A stretch of 64,000 nt of DNA, from NCBI GenBank assembly GCA_021732215.1, contig JAKFVL010000028.1, positions 29,397 through 93,396 on the forward strand, read 5' to 3'. The stretch is from Hyphomicrobiales bacterium. Lineage in GTDB: Bacteria; Pseudomonadota; Alphaproteobacteria; Rhizobiales; Xanthobacteraceae. The first letter of the stretch is position 1; every line of letters begins with the position of its first letter. Below the pieces are notes generated by a model that saw only the letters and a program-made list of their open reading frames with translations, was not told where the DNA came from and did not search any database. Both the position numbers and the translations under genes were made by a program. Shown piece by piece: positions 27,738 through 39,868 of the stretch.

Positions 27738-28721
27738 TCAGAAGTGGCTGTAGGACACCCGCCGGAAGGTCACCGGCTTGCCATCGGCACCAAGGAACCG
27801 CGGAGGATCGATTCTCTCGGCGAATCCCCCAATCACCGTAGCGGTTGTTCCCGCGGCCACCGCAGCGGCCATGAATCGCCCGGCGTTCTCCTGCGGCACG
27901 GCACACAGCACCTCGTAATCGTCACCGCCCGCGATCAGCCGCTCGATGCCAACCGCGCCGCTGGCGACCAGTCGTTTCGCGAAGGCGGATAGTGGCACGT
28001 CGGCGAGCCGGATGTCCGCGCTGACCACGGACACGGCGCACAACTTGGCGAGATCGCCGGCAAGGCCATCGGAAACATCCATCGCGGCGTGCGCATGCTC
28101 ACGCACGGCCCTTGCGAGCGCGTTGCGTGGCTGCGGCACGCGATAGCGGTCAATCAACGCCGCCATCCCGGTCGCATCGTTGGCCATCGCCTTGGCGACC
28201 TCGCCACCTTTGAGGATATCGAGCCCCAGCGTCGCGTCGCCGATCGTGCCCGTGACCATCACAAGGTCGCCGGATTTCGCGCCGCCACGGCGAACCATTT
28301 TGCCTTCGGGTACGCGGCCAAATGCAGTGATCGAGATCGACAGCGGACCGGGCGTCGAGACCGTATCGCCGCCGAGCAGCGGACAACCGAAATGCACCGC
28401 GTCCTCGCCGAGCGCCTTGGCGAACGGAGCGAGCCACGCATCTTTCGCCTCCCGCAACGCCAGCGTCATGATAAAGCCTGCGGGCTCAGCACCTTTTGCA
28501 GCCAGATCGGACAGGTTTACCCGCAGCGCCTTGCGCGCGATGGTGTCGGGGGGATCGTCAGCCAGAAAATGCACGCCTTCGACGATGGCGTCTGCCGTCA
28601 CGACAACATCGTCGCCGCTTGCGTTGAGGATAGCGGCGTCGTCGGTCAGTCCAAACGCGCCGGCATCGGTCGCCAGCGGCGCGAAGTACTTTGCGATCAG
28701 GGAGTCTTCGGGAGATGACAC
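27738..28721 (-). CDS. thiL: Thiamine-monophosphate kinase
   Basis: A 327-residue cytoplasmic kinase making thiamine pyrophosphate from thiamine monophosphate. DSLIAKYFAP and DDAAIL begin the AIRS-type fold; VTADAIVEGVHFL, LRVNLSDLAAKGAEP, LLGGDTVSTPGP and DVSDGLAGDLAKL are the conserved Mg-ATP and substrate motifs. The start is GTG at 28721. It follows nusB with a family B repeat in the 100-bp gap; the thiL-nusB-ribH-ribE-ribD-nrdR-glyA string is standard for the order. Confidence 0.95.
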   Translation of the reverse strand: MSSPEDSLIAKYFAPLATDAGAFGLTDDAAILNASGDDVVVTADAIVEGVHFLADDPPDTIARKALRVNLSDLAAKGAEPAGFIMTLALREAKDAWLAPFAKALGEDAVHFGCPLLGGDTVSTPGPLSISITAFGRVPEGKMVRRGGAKSGDLVMVTGTIGDATLGLDILKGGEVAKAMANDATGMAALIDRYRVPQPRNALARAVREHAHAAMDVSDGLAGDLAKLCAVSVVSADIRLADVPLSAFAKRLVASGAVGIERLIAGGDDYEVLCAVPQENAGRFMAAAVAAGTTATVIGGFAERIDPPRFLGADGKPVTFRRVSYSHF

Positions 28722-28730
28722 TTACAACTC

Positions 28731-28815
28731 CGTCATTGCGAGCGAAGCGAAGCAATCCCAATCCGCCCACAAGCGCCTCTGGATTGCTTCGTCGCTCGCG
28801 CTCCTCGCAATGACG
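28731..28815. repeat. Palindromic intergenic repeat, family B, copy 1
   Basis: Ends CGTCATTGCGAG and CTCGCAATGACG are perfect inverted repeats, with inner arms GCGAAGCAATCC and GGATTGCTTCG. It fills most of the 100-bp gap between nusB and thiL. Related copies lie at 29914-30001 and 57504-57573. Confidence 0.85.
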
Positions 28816-28821
28816 AGCCAA

Positions 28822-29319
28822 TCACGCCTGTTCGAACTCACCGCCGCGAAAGTGCCGCGCGATCTGATCGAGCACGGCATTGACCATGCCGGTCTCGTCG
28901 CTTTCGACGAAGGCATTGGCGACATCGACGTATTCCTTGACCACCACGCGCGCCGGAACATCCTTGCGGTGCTCCAGCTCGTAGGCCCCTGCCCGCAACG
29001 TCGCGCGAATGATCGCGTCGATGCGCTTCAGCGGCCAGCCCCGATTGAGCGCATCGTCGAGCAGCGGATCGAGCTTGGCCTGATCGCGCACCACACCCGC
29101 AACCACATCGCGAAAGAAGGCAGCTTCTGCGGGGAGATATTTTTCGCCCTCGACCTCGTTGCCGAGCCAGTGGCTCTCGAACTCGGCAAAGATGTCGTTG
29201 ATGCCGGCGCCCCCGATATCCATCTGGTAGAGCGCCTGCACGGCAGCAAGCCGCGCGGCGCCGCGCCGGTTCGCCTTGCCCGGATCGTTCTTGGCAGCGC
29301 CGCTCCTAGTGGCTGGCAT
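28822..29319 (-). CDS. nusB: Transcription antitermination factor NusB
   Basis: A 165-residue RNA-binding protein of rRNA antitermination. [20 protein letters not shown] at the N-terminus holds the arginine-rich RNA-binding helix, and the C-terminal [36 protein letters not shown] and [11 protein letters not shown] are family signatures. Its start overlaps the 3' end of ribH by 14 bp, so it is translated in the rib transcript. Confidence 0.95.
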   Translation of the reverse strand: MPATRSGAAKNDPGKANRRGAARLAAVQALYQMDIGGAGINDIFAEFESHWLGNEVEGEKYLPAEAAFFRDVVAGVVRDQAKLDPLLDDALNRGWPLKRIDAIIRATLRAGAYELEHRKDVPARVVVKEYVDVANAFVESDETGMVNAVLDQIARHFRGGEFEQA

Positions 29320-29866
29320 CGCGCAGCCGATCCTTGATCATCTGGTCGAGCCGCGGTTGCATCCGTCGCTTGATCCGCATCATCACGACAGCCGCACGCG
29401 CAGCGTCGCCGCCCTTGTTGAGCGCATCGGCGCGGGCACGCGCCCACGCCTGCTCTTCGGTGTTGACGGTGATGATACCATTTCCGAGCGGAATCTTTCT
29501 GTTGACCGACAGATCCATCAGCCCGCGCGCGGATTCCATCGCCACGATCTCGAAATGAATGGTCTCGCCCCGGATCACGCAGCCAAGCGCGACGACCGCG
29601 TCATAGGGCCGGCCCTTCTTGTCCGCAGCCTCGATGGTGATCGCAGTCGCAGCGGGAATCTCAAGGCAGCCCGGCACGGTGATGACATCGTGGGTGCAGC
29701 CGGCTTCCTTAAGCTCGGCGATCGCGGCCAGCAGCAGCGCATCCTGAATATCGTCATAGAACCGCGCTTCGACGATCAGGACATGGGAGCCCTTGATGTC
29801 GGTCTGGTCTTTCAACGGCGCCCGGCGCGGTTCAACCATTTTCAGGTGTCTGTTCACTCGATCCAT
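29306..29866 (-). CDS. ribH: 6,7-dimethyl-8-ribityllumazine synthase
   Basis: About 186 residues. It catalyses the penultimate riboflavin step, joining the ribitylamino-uracil to 3,4-dihydroxy-2-butanone 4-phosphate. [13 protein letters not shown] holds the substrate-binding aromatic residue, [10 protein letters not shown] and [17 protein letters not shown] hold the phosphate and catalytic His region. The start is uncertain: Met at 29866 (MDRVNRHLK) was chosen, with 29905 upstream and 29839 downstream as alternatives, because none has a strong ribosome-binding site. Overlaps nusB by 14 bp; a family B repeat separates it from ribE. Confidence 0.93.
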   Translation of the reverse strand: MDRVNRHLKMVEPRRAPLKDQTDIKGSHVLIVEARFYDDIQDALLLAAIAELKEAGCTHDVITVPGCLEIPAATAITIEAADKKGRPYDAVVALGCVIRGETIHFEIVAMESARGLMDLSVNRKIPLGNGIITVNTEEQAWARARADALNKGGDAARAAVVMMRIKRRMQPRLDQMIKDRLRDASH

Positions 29867-29913
29867 ATCCGCAAGCGTTTTAGTCCGCTTCCGCGCCAAA
29901 ACCAAGAAACTTT

Positions 29914-30001
29914 GTCATCGCGAGGCCTGTAAAGGCGAAGCAATCCAGAACCGCAAAACAAGGACTGGATTGCTTTGTCGCTGAAGCTCCTCGCAATGAC
30001 G
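29914..30001. repeat. Palindromic intergenic repeat, family B, copy 2
   Basis: GTCATCGCGAGG and CCTCGCAATGAC-type ends with inner arms GCGAAGCAATCCAG and CTGGATTGC. It lies between ribE (stop at 30006) and the ribH start region, so it sits inside the riboflavin transcript. Confidence 0.83.
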
Positions 30002-30005
30002 GAAC

Positions 30006-30614
30006 CTATTTCATTTCGGTGAGGCGCGCCGCATAGCGCGCCATCAGATCGACCTCGAGATTGACCTCGCTGCCCGCGATCCAGCTACCGAGCATGGTGA
30101 CGCTCAAGGTGTGTGGAATAATCAGCACAGAAAACCGGTCGTCCTCCACCGTATTCACGGTTAGCGAGCAGCCGTCGAGCGTGATCGATCCCTTGGTGGC
30201 GATAAAACGCGCAAACTCCCGGGGGCTTTTCAGGGTGAACCGCGCCATGTCCGGCAGATCGTCGCGTGCGAGGATCATCGCAATGCCATCGGCATGGCCG
30301 GCGACGATGTGGCCGCCGAGTTCGTCGCCGATTTTCAGCGCCCGCTCCAGATTGAGCCGGGTCCCCGCCTTCCAGTGCCGCGCCGTGGTCATCCGCAGCG
30401 TCTCGGCCGCCGCATCGACATCGAACCAGGTGCGGCCGCTCTCCACGCCCGAAGCCACTACCGTCAGGCATACGCCGTTGCAGGCGATCGATGCACCGTC
30501 GGCGATCGTGGTCTGGTCGTAGCGGCACAGGATGCGCAGCCGATGCAACTGCCCCTGCGCTACCAGCTTCAGGCTCGCGATCTCGCCGACGTCGGTAACA
30601 ATGCCGGTAAACAT
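30006..30614 (-). CDS. ribE: Riboflavin synthase, alpha subunit
   Basis: A 202-residue enzyme that dismutates two lumazine molecules to riboflavin. The two lumazine-binding repeats are visible: MFTGIVTDVGEIASL with ACNGVCLTV (repeat 1) and GHIVAGHADGIAMI with SITLDGCSLTVNTV (repeat 2). Cytoplasmic trimer. It lies downstream of ribD with a family C repeat between them, and no FMN riboswitch was recognised in the 62-bp gap. Confidence 0.95.
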   Translation of the reverse strand: MFTGIVTDVGEIASLKLVAQGQLHRLRILCRYDQTTIADGASIACNGVCLTVVASGVESGRTWFDVDAAAETLRMTTARHWKAGTRLNLERALKIGDELGGHIVAGHADGIAMILARDDLPDMARFTLKSPREFARFIATKGSITLDGCSLTVNTVEDDRFSVLIIPHTLSVTMLGSWIAGSEVNLEVDLMARYAARLTEMK

Positions 30615-30629
30615 AATGCTTCTCTAATT

Positions 30630-30678
30630 GACCATGATCTGATCGGAAAACCGGTGCCCACTTTTCCGGATCATGGTC
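30630..30678. repeat. Short dispersed palindrome, family C, copy 2
   Basis: GACCATGATC and GATCATGGTC form perfect 10-bp ends around CGGAAAA-ccggtgcccac-TTTTCCG. It reaches into the ribD stop codon (TGA at 30679-30677), just as copy 1 starts directly behind a stop codon. In this gap it leaves about 15 bases before ribE. Confidence 0.85.
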
Positions 30679-31795
30679 AGGTTCGCTCGAATACGTTCAG
30701 ACAGTCGGGTCCGAGCATGTCGCTAGCACGCAGCCGGAACCGTGGCGAGGCCGTGATCGCGTCGAATGACGCACCATGCAAGGCATCGATGCCGTCGCTG
30801 CCGATTGCCTTCGGGCTTTGAAACAACCAGATCTCATCGGCGAGATCCGAGGCGAGAAACGACGCAGCGATCCTCGAGCCACCTTCCACCATCAGCCGCG
30901 AGATGCCGCGCGCCGCCAGCTCCTTGACCACCGCGTCGAGATCAAGTCCCTTGCCGTCACTCCCCGCGCGCAGGATGGCCGCCCCTTCCGCACCCAGCAC
31001 CATCGCCGCCGGCGCCTCGGCGGTCGCCGATGCAGCCACCCACAACGGCACCTTGCGCGCCGACTTCGCCAGCCGCCCCGACGGCGGCAACCGCAAATGC
31101 GTATCGAGCACCACCCGCACCGGCGATTGCGCCTCCAGCCCCGGCAGACGGCAGGTCAGCATCGGATCGTCGGAGAACGCGGTGCCGACACCGATCAGGA
31201 TCGCATCGGTCTGCGCCCGCATCAGGTGAACACGGTCGTTGGCGGCCGCTTCCGTCAGCGCCACGGGCTTGCGGCCGGCTGCCCCGACTTTGCCATCACT
31301 CGAAACGGCCAGTTTCAGCGTCACGTGCGGGCGGCCGGAAACGATACGGCGGATGTGTCCGGCATGATCGTGCGCTGCCTCGTCGGCACAGAGGCCAACG
31401 TCCACCGCAATACCAGCCGCACGTAGCCGCGCATGGCCCTGCCTAGCCACTTCCGGATTGGGATCATCGATCGTTGCAACAACGCGCGATATGCCTGCGG
31501 CGATCACCGCATCCGCGCAGGGCGGCGACTTGCCGTGATGCGAGCATGGCTCCAGCGTCACATACAGCGTCGCGCCTGTCGCAAGCGCACCGGCGCGGCG
31601 CAACGCTTCGACTTCCGCATGCGGACGCCCGCCCGGCTGCGTCCAGCCACGGCCAACGATCGCGCCATCCTTCACGATCACCGCCCCGACCGCCGGGTTT
31701 GGCCATGTGTTGCCAAGCCCGCGCCGCCCGAGCGTGAGCGCAAGCTGCATGAACCGATGATCGTCAGCAGAGAAAGAGGGCGCGGCCGAGTTCAT
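30677..31795 (-). CDS. ribD: Bifunctional riboflavin deaminase/reductase RibD
   Basis: A 372-residue two-domain enzyme. The N-terminal deaminase has the zinc site PHAEVEAL (H-A-E) and [15 protein letters not shown], and the C-terminal reductase (from about residue 150) starts at [17 protein letters not shown], with later [14 protein letters not shown] binding NADPH. Together they convert the GTP cyclohydrolase II product in two steps. Its first codons overlap the nrdR stop (31792-31795, 4 bp), so it is coupled to nrdR. The stop codon lies inside a family C repeat. Confidence 0.95.
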   Translation of the reverse strand: MNSAAPSFSADDHRFMQLALTLGRRGLGNTWPNPAVGAVIVKDGAIVGRGWTQPGGRPHAEVEALRRAGALATGATLYVTLEPCSHHGKSPPCADAVIAAGISRVVATIDDPNPEVARQGHARLRAAGIAVDVGLCADEAAHDHAGHIRRIVSGRPHVTLKLAVSSDGKVGAAGRKPVALTEAAANDRVHLMRAQTDAILIGVGTAFSDDPMLTCRLPGLEAQSPVRVVLDTHLRLPPSGRLAKSARKVPLWVAASATAEAPAAMVLGAEGAAILRAGSDGKGLDLDAVVKELAARGISRLMVEGGSRIAASFLASDLADEIWLFQSPKAIGSDGIDALHGASFDAITASPRFRLRASDMLGPDCLNVFERT

Positions 31796-32274
31796 TTCCG
31801 GGCAAGCGCGGGCCGCGCATCGTCGTCACCGGACAGTTCACCGAGAACCGCTTCGAAATCCTTGGCTTCGCGAAAGTTGCGGTAGACCGAAGCAAAGCGA
31901 ACATACGCCACGTCATCGAGCTGGCGCAGATGCTCCATCACGATCTCGCCGATGGCCTCCGACGAAATCTCCGCTTCGCCGCCGCTTTCGAGTTCGCGCA
32001 CGATGGTCGACACCATCTTCTCCACGCGCTCGGTATCGACCGGACGCTTGCGCAGGCTGATTTGCAGCGAGCGCACCAGCTTGTCGCGATCGAACGGCAC
32101 ACGGCGGCCGTTGCGCTTGATGACGGTGAGTTCGCGAAGCTGCACCCGCTCGAATGTCGTGAAGCGGAAGTTGCACGTCACGCACACACGGCGGCGGCGG
32201 ATCACGGCCGAATCTTCCGTCGGACGCGAATCCTTCACCTGTGTATCGAGACTGTTACAACTCGGGCAGCGCAT
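31792..32274 (-). CDS. nrdR: Transcriptional repressor NrdR
   Basis: A 160-residue repressor of ribonucleotide reductase genes. The zinc ribbon is intact with Cys3, Cys6, Cys31 and Cys34 ([10 protein letters not shown] and [10 protein letters not shown]), followed by the ATP-cone domain ([17 protein letters not shown]) that senses ATP/dATP. Full length for the family. It lies directly behind glyA (10-bp gap) and overlaps ribD. Confidence 0.97.
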   Translation of the reverse strand: MRCPSCNSLDTQVKDSRPTEDSAVIRRRRVCVTCNFRFTTFERVQLRELTVIKRNGRRVPFDRDKLVRSLQISLRKRPVDTERVEKMVSTIVRELESGGEAEISSEAIGEIVMEHLRQLDDVAYVRFASVYRNFREAKDFEAVLGELSGDDDARPALARK

Positions 32275-32283
32275 TCCCTGTCC

Positions 32284-33585
<1,302 letters not shown>

Positions 33586-33912
33586 GAGCAAAATATCTCC
33601 ATCGCCGCTCCCCGATCCTGGGGAACGCACGAAAAGGTTTTGGTCCGAAAGGCGGCGGAAGCGCCATACCATATCTGGCGTGAAGGGCCAAATTTTGGGG
33701 TTCAAGCCCGACATTTAGGCGGTTCGGGAACCCCGGCCAAGGCGGCCAATGGTGGAAAGATGCCCACGGTCGGCACAGATGGCAGAGATTCGGCCCTTAG
33801 CCCAACAAAGCAACGCACCGGACCCCGGAGAACCGGGCCGATGCGCTGAATTGGTCGGATATCAGGTAGCGGCCGGTCTTGCGCCGGCTTCGCCCGGAAA
33901 CTTGGTGTTGGA
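33586..33912. other. Intergenic region between ldtR and glyA
   Basis: 327 bp without a convincing gene. It should contain the glyA promoter and leader and the end of the ldtR transcript. GC-rich inverted repeats are present (for example ACCCCGGAGAACCGGG near 33817 and GCCGG-N7-CCGGC near 33871), but none has a T-run. No glycine or other riboswitch was recognised. Confidence 0.5.
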
Positions 33913-34428
33913 TCAGAGCCGATACAGGATCTGGTCTGTCCAGAAGCGCTCGAGGCGATGCAGCGACTTGTTGAGCGTCGCGAACTCGTCGTTCGAGATG
34001 CCGCCGACCTTCTCCACGGTGCGGACGTGCTTCTTGTAAAGCTCGTCGACGATGCGGCGGATTTCCTGGCCCTGCGCGGTCAGGCGAATACGGACCGAAC
34101 GGCGATCGATGCGCGAACGCTGATGATCGAGGAAGCCGAGCTCGACCAGCTTCTTCAGATTATAGGACACGTTCGAACCGAGATAGTAGCCGCGGGTGCG
34201 CAGCTCGCCTGCCGTCAGTTCCTTGTCGCCGATGTTATAGAGCAGCAGCGCCTGGACCGAATTGATGTCGGCGCGGCCGCGGCGATCGAATTCATCCTTG
34301 ATGACGTCGAGCAGGCGGCGGTGCAGCCGCTCCACGAGCGTCAATGCTTCGAGATAGAGCGGCTGGACCGGCGCGTTTGCGTCGTTACGCTCAACGGACT
34401 CCGCGGCCGTGGCTACGGCTTTGATCAT
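33913..34428 (-). CDS. ldtR: MarR-family winged-helix regulator, LdtR type
   Basis: A 171-residue MarR-type dimeric regulator. The winged helix includes LTAGELRTRGYYLGSNVSYN followed by LVELGFLDHQRSRIDRRSVRIRLT, where the YYLGSNVSYN recognition helix is the hallmark of the LdtR group found next to hemB in Hyphomicrobiales. LdtR has been linked to control of L,D-transpeptidase and stress genes in Liberibacter; that role is family knowledge. It stands alone on the minus strand, with a 372-bp upstream region. Confidence 0.87.
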   Translation of the reverse strand: MIKAVATAAESVERNDANAPVQPLYLEALTLVERLHRRLLDVIKDEFDRRGRADINSVQALLLYNIGDKELTAGELRTRGYYLGSNVSYNLKKLVELGFLDHQRSRIDRRSVRIRLTAQGQEIRRIVDELYKKHVRTVEKVGGISNDEFATLNKSLHRLERFWTDQILYRL

Positions 34429-34800
34429 GACACTACCCCTGCTTGTCGTTTTTATTCGACGAAACTTTTGTTCCGCCTGATAACGCCAACCTAAGCAGCC
34501 GGTTTGAAGATCAGCTTAAACAACACCATAAAGAGTTCATGAATTTAAGACAGTGAATCCTCGATTAAGCCCGCCAATAAAGGGCTTTTTGTAAGTTCTT
34601 GTTGAGGAAAAAAGGCCGCTGTTCACGCTTTCGGCCACCCTTCTGTCGCGTTCCGGAACACCTCCCGTAAATTGCGAAATTCTCCGGTAACGCCTGAGGC
34701 CGGCGCCGTTCATGGACCGATAACTACGACAATGGCGGCGAAAACATTTGCTTCAAATTGCAGGCAAACGGTCAGTCGCGCGCTTGACGAATGCAGATGC
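34429..34800. other. Intergenic region upstream of ldtR
   Basis: 372 bp, locally AT-richer than its surroundings near 34450-34600, which fits the ldtR promoter region. It contains a plus-strand hairpin AAGCCC-N9-GGGCTT followed by TTT at 34566-34589, oriented away from both minus-strand neighbours. No reading frame with family-like sequence was found. Confidence 0.5.
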
Positions 34801-36544
<1,744 letters not shown>

Positions 36545-36647
36545 CGCGGGGCGCGGCGAAATATCCGCAAAACCGGCCCTTGCCGGGCGCGGAAGTGCCC
36601 TCCACCTTATTGTCGATGTTTTGGCGATGATCTGGAGGATTGAGCCG

Positions 36648-37187
36648 ATGACCGACAGCAATCAGGCTTCTCGCGACAATGTCTGGCGCAGCGGCGGCGG
36701 CTATCGTCCGCATGCTTTCGATCCCTGGGCGCATCCGGAACTGTTCCGCGACGTGCTGATGCGGCGCGTGCTGGCGTTCATCGTCGACCTGCTCATCCTG
36801 TCGGTGCCCGTGATCCTTGCCACGATTTTCATCGCGGTCTTCGGCATCGTAACCCTCGGCCTGGGCTGGGCATTGTTCTGGCTGGTATCGCCGCTCTCGA
36901 TCGTCTGGGCGATCTGCTACTACGGGCTCACGCTCGGTGGCGAGCGCGCCGCGACAGTCGGCATGCGCCTGCTCAATCTCGAGATGCGGACATGGTACGG
37001 CGAGAAACCGTACTTCCTGCTCGGCGCGTCCCATGCGGTGTTGTATTGGGTCTCGGTTTCGATTCTGTCGCCGCTGGTGCTGCTGGTCGGCCTGTTCAAC
37101 GGCCGCCGCCGGCTGTTGCACGACATGGTGCTCGGAACCGTGGTGATCAACAGTTCGGCAACGACCGACGCGGTTCGGACCGTCTGA
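36648..37187 (+). CDS. RDD family membrane protein
   Basis: A 179-residue inner-membrane protein. After about 35 soluble residues, the RDD signature appears as RRVLAFIVDLLILSVPVIL (R-D pair in the first helix), with later GGERAATVGMRLLNLEM, where T-x-G-x-R/K is typical, and two more hydrophobic segments. Function of the family is mostly unknown; some members transport or stress-protect. The ATG at 36648 has GGAGG 11 bases upstream; the track upstream uses a TTG at 36621 that is less likely. It follows hemB by about 100 bp. Confidence 0.87.
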   Translation: MTDSNQASRDNVWRSGGGYRPHAFDPWAHPELFRDVLMRRVLAFIVDLLILSVPVILATIFIAVFGIVTLGLGWALFWLVSPLSIVWAICYYGLTLGGERAATVGMRLLNLEMRTWYGEKPYFLLGASHAVLYWVSVSILSPLVLLVGLFNGRRRLLHDMVLGTVVINSSATTDAVRTV

Positions 37188-37351
37188 TTCGCGGAAACGG
37201 CTCCGGGTGGCCAAGAAAAAACGTAAGAAAAATGCTCTACGGTCTCCAGCAATCCCGGTGCATGATACGAACCATGCGCATCGACCGGATTGACCGCCGG
37301 AGCGCGGAGCGCGATGATTCCGAGGTTCGAACCGGCGCCTGACAGGAACCC

Positions 37352-38125
37352 GTGACCCAGCATTCGCGCGACACCCCGCAATTTTACCTCACGGCGCCAT
37401 CGCCGTGTCCGTATTTGCCCGATCGCAACGAGCGCAAGGTGTTCACCCATCTGGTTGGCGAGAAGGCCGGTGAGCTGAACGATCTGCTCACGCACGGCGG
37501 CTTCCGCCGCAGCCAGTCGATCGCCTATCGTCCGGCCTGCGACCAATGCCGCGCGTGCGTCTCGGTGCGCGTCGTCGCCAACGAATTCCGCCCCTCGCGC
37601 AATTTCCGGAAGGTTCTTGCGCGCAATTCCGACATCGTCGGCGAACTGCGCACGGCCGTGCCGACATCGGAGCAGTACTCGGTGTTCCGCGCTTACCTCG
37701 ACGAACGTCACCGCCATGGCGGCATGGCCGACATGACCGTGCTGGATTATGCGATGATGGTCGAGGACAGCCACGTCGAGACCCGCATCGTCGAATACCG
37801 CCGCAGGTCCGAGAATGGCGGAAAGCCAGCTCGCGGTGAGGATCTGGTCGCCATCGCGCTGACCGATGTGCTCACCGACGGACTGTCGATGGTCTATTCG
37901 TTCTTTGAGCCGGGCGAGGAGGATCGTTCGCTCGGCACTTTCATGATCCTCGATCATATCGCGCGCGCGCGGCGGCTCGGCCTGCCCTACGTCTATCTCG
38001 GCTACTGGATCGAAGGTTCGAAAAAGATGGACTACAAGGGCCGCTTCCTGCCGCAGCAGCGCCTCGCGCCGAGCGGCTGGCTGCGGGTCGACGCCGATGG
38101 CGTCGGGACCGAACCACAGGACTGA
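37352..38125 (+). CDS. bpt: Aspartate/glutamate leucyltransferase (Bpt; arginyl/leucyl-tRNA-protein transferase family)
   Basis: A 257-residue aminoacyl-tRNA-protein transferase that adds Leu to N-terminal Asp or Glu, marking proteins for the ClpS/ClpAP N-degron pathway. The N-terminal region has CPYLPDR and the [12 protein letters not shown] cysteines, and the C-terminal GNAT-like part has [25 protein letters not shown] and [17 protein letters not shown]. Databases often call such proteins arginyltransferase; the bacterial type is mostly leucyl. The start is GTG at 37352. Its TGA shares one base with the ATG of the next gene (TGATG), so the two are coupled. Confidence 0.9.
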   Translation: MTQHSRDTPQFYLTAPSPCPYLPDRNERKVFTHLVGEKAGELNDLLTHGGFRRSQSIAYRPACDQCRACVSVRVVANEFRPSRNFRKVLARNSDIVGELRTAVPTSEQYSVFRAYLDERHRHGGMADMTVLDYAMMVEDSHVETRIVEYRRRSENGGKPARGEDLVAIALTDVLTDGLSMVYSFFEPGEEDRSLGTFMILDHIARARRLGLPYVYLGYWIEGSKKMDYKGRFLPQQRLAPSGWLRVDADGVGTEPQD

Positions 38126-39009
38126 TGGCGATCCTCCACGCCACCACGCCGGTTCTCGACATCGCCTACGAAGCGGCCGGCCCCACCGATGGCCGTTCCG
38201 TTGTGCTGCTCCATGGATGGCCCGACGACGTGCGAACCTGGGATACGGTCGCGCCGGCGCTTCATGCAGCGGGATTTCGCACTTATGCCCCATGGCTGCG
38301 CGGGTTCGGTCCGACGCGCTTTCTCTCCGCCGACACACAGCGCTCGGCCGAGATCGGCGCAATGGCACAGGATATTCTGGATTTTCTCGATGCGCTGAAC
38401 ATCGGGCGCGTTTCGGTTGTTGGTCACGACTGGGGCGCGCGCATCGCCTATTTCCTCGCTTGCGTCGCGCCAGAGCGGCTCGAACGCATCGTGACGATGT
38501 CGGTGCCGTGGTCGCCGGGCCCGCTGCCGACGCCGTCGCTCGAGCAGGTCCAACGCTTCTGGTACCAATGGTTCATGGCGACCGAACGCGGTGCCGCATT
38601 CGTGCGCGCCAACGGCAAGGCTTTCGCGCGCCGTCAATGGGACACCTGGGGGCCGACCGGCTGGTTCGACGACGCCACCTACGATGTCACCGCGCGCTCA
38701 TTTGAGAACCCGGACTGGCCCGCCATCACGTTGCACGGCTATCGCGTGCGCTGGGAGGAAGCCGAACCGGACCCGCGCTACGCCGAACTCAATCGCCGGC
38801 AGCGAGCCGTCACCGCTATCGGCACGCCGACGCTTCTGATTCACGGCGGCGACGACCGATGCGTGATGCCGACATCGTCAGCAGGGCTGGAGCGAAACTT
38901 CACCGGCGTCTATGAGCGGCATGTGCTCAACGGCATCGGCCACTTCCCGCCGCGTGAATCGCCGGACGCAGTGGCGAAGCTGATCACCGCGTTCTTCAGC
39001 CACTCGTGA
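38125..39009 (+). CDS. Alpha/beta hydrolase, haloalkane dehalogenase/epoxide hydrolase-like
   Basis: A 294-residue alpha/beta-hydrolase. HGWPDD (oxyanion loop), the nucleophile elbow GHDWGA with Asp102, LIHGGDDRCVMP (acidic member) and the catalytic His in GIGHFPPRESPD form a complete triad. GHDWG with Asp points to epoxide hydrolase or haloalkane dehalogenase chemistry; substrate unknown. It is translationally coupled to bpt (TGATG) and its 3' end overlaps the convergent sitD gene by 14 bp. Confidence 0.9.
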   Translation: MAILHATTPVLDIAYEAAGPTDGRSVVLLHGWPDDVRTWDTVAPALHAAGFRTYAPWLRGFGPTRFLSADTQRSAEIGAMAQDILDFLDALNIGRVSVVGHDWGARIAYFLACVAPERLERIVTMSVPWSPGPLPTPSLEQVQRFWYQWFMATERGAAFVRANGKAFARRQWDTWGPTGWFDDATYDVTARSFENPDWPAITLHGYRVRWEEAEPDPRYAELNRRQRAVTAIGTPTLLIHGGDDRCVMPTSSAGLERNFTGVYERHVLNGIGHFPPRESPDAVAKLITAFFSHS

Positions 39010-39868
39010 ACATCGACGATTGCCGCCGCGCCATTCGCGCCGCGACCAGCCCGCGCTTCGGCGCAAACAGGAACGCCAGCACGAAAACCGCCGCCTGAAC
39101 CAGCACGATGCAGGCACCCGTCGCCCCGTCGATATGGAAGCTGATCAGCGTGCCCAGCACCGACGAGCCGGTGGCAACCACGGTCGCGATCACAAGCATG
39201 CGCTCGAAACGATCGGTCAGGAGAAACGCGATCGCGCCCGGCGCGATCAGCATCGCCACCACCAGTATGATCCCGACCGCTTTCAGCGATCCGACAATGG
39301 TGAGCGACAGCAGGACCAGCAGGCCATAGTGCAGCGCTTGCACCGGCAATCCGATGGCGCGCGCGTGGTTTGGATCGAAGCAGTACAGCAGGAGGTCGCG
39401 CCGCTTCACCAGCACGATCGCAAGCGTCACGCCGGCGATCAGCGCGGTCTCGATCAGGTCCCGCACGCTGACGCCGAGAACGTTGCCGAACAGGATGTGC
39501 AGCAGATGCTGTTCGGTTTCGACCTTGGTAAAAATCACCAGACCGAACCCGAACATGCCGGAGAAAACGACACCCATCACGGTGTCCTCCTTCACCCGGC
39601 TCGATTCCTTGAGGTATCCGGTCAACAGCGCGCACGACAGGCCGGCGATGAACGCGCCTACCGCGAGCGGCAGTCCTGTCACGTAGGCGAGCACGATGCC
39701 CGGCAGCACCGCGTGCGAGATTGCGTCGCCCATCAGCGACCAGCCCTTCAGCACGAGATAACAGGACAGTACAGCACAGACCGCGCCGACCAGCAGCGAC
39801 ACCATCAGCGCCCGCTGCATGAACGGATAACTCAGCGGAACGGCGAACCAGTCGATAATCGCCATCAT
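38996..39868 (-). CDS. sitD: Mn/Fe ABC transporter permease, second subunit (SitD-like)
   Basis: A 290-residue inner-membrane permease of the ABC-3 family with about eight to nine hydrophobic helices. [41 protein letters not shown] is split here as MQRALMVSLLVGAVCAV and the signature [16 protein letters not shown], followed by DLLLYCFDPNHARAIGLP and GAIAFLLTDRF. Its ATG at 39868 overlaps the sitC stop as ATGA; a second ATG follows immediately. It is the last gene of the operon and overlaps the convergent hydrolase by 14 bp. Confidence 0.88.
   Translation of the reverse strand: MMAIIDWFAVPLSYPFMQRALMVSLLVGAVCAVLSCYLVLKGWSLMGDAISHAVLPGIVLAYVTGLPLAVGAFIAGLSCALLTGYLKESSRVKEDTVMGVVFSGMFGFGLVIFTKVETEQHLLHILFGNVLGVSVRDLIETALIAGVTLAIVLVKRRDLLLYCFDPNHARAIGLPVQALHYGLLVLLSLTIVGSLKAVGIILVVAMLIAPGAIAFLLTDRFERMLVIATVVATGSSVLGTLISFHIDGATGACIVLVQAAVFVLAFLFAPKRGLVAARMARRQSSMFTSG

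Noticed and set aside
30615..30676. Possible FMN riboswitch before ribE
   Set aside because: The gap is only 62 bp and is occupied by the family C palindrome; the conserved FMN aptamer segments are absent.
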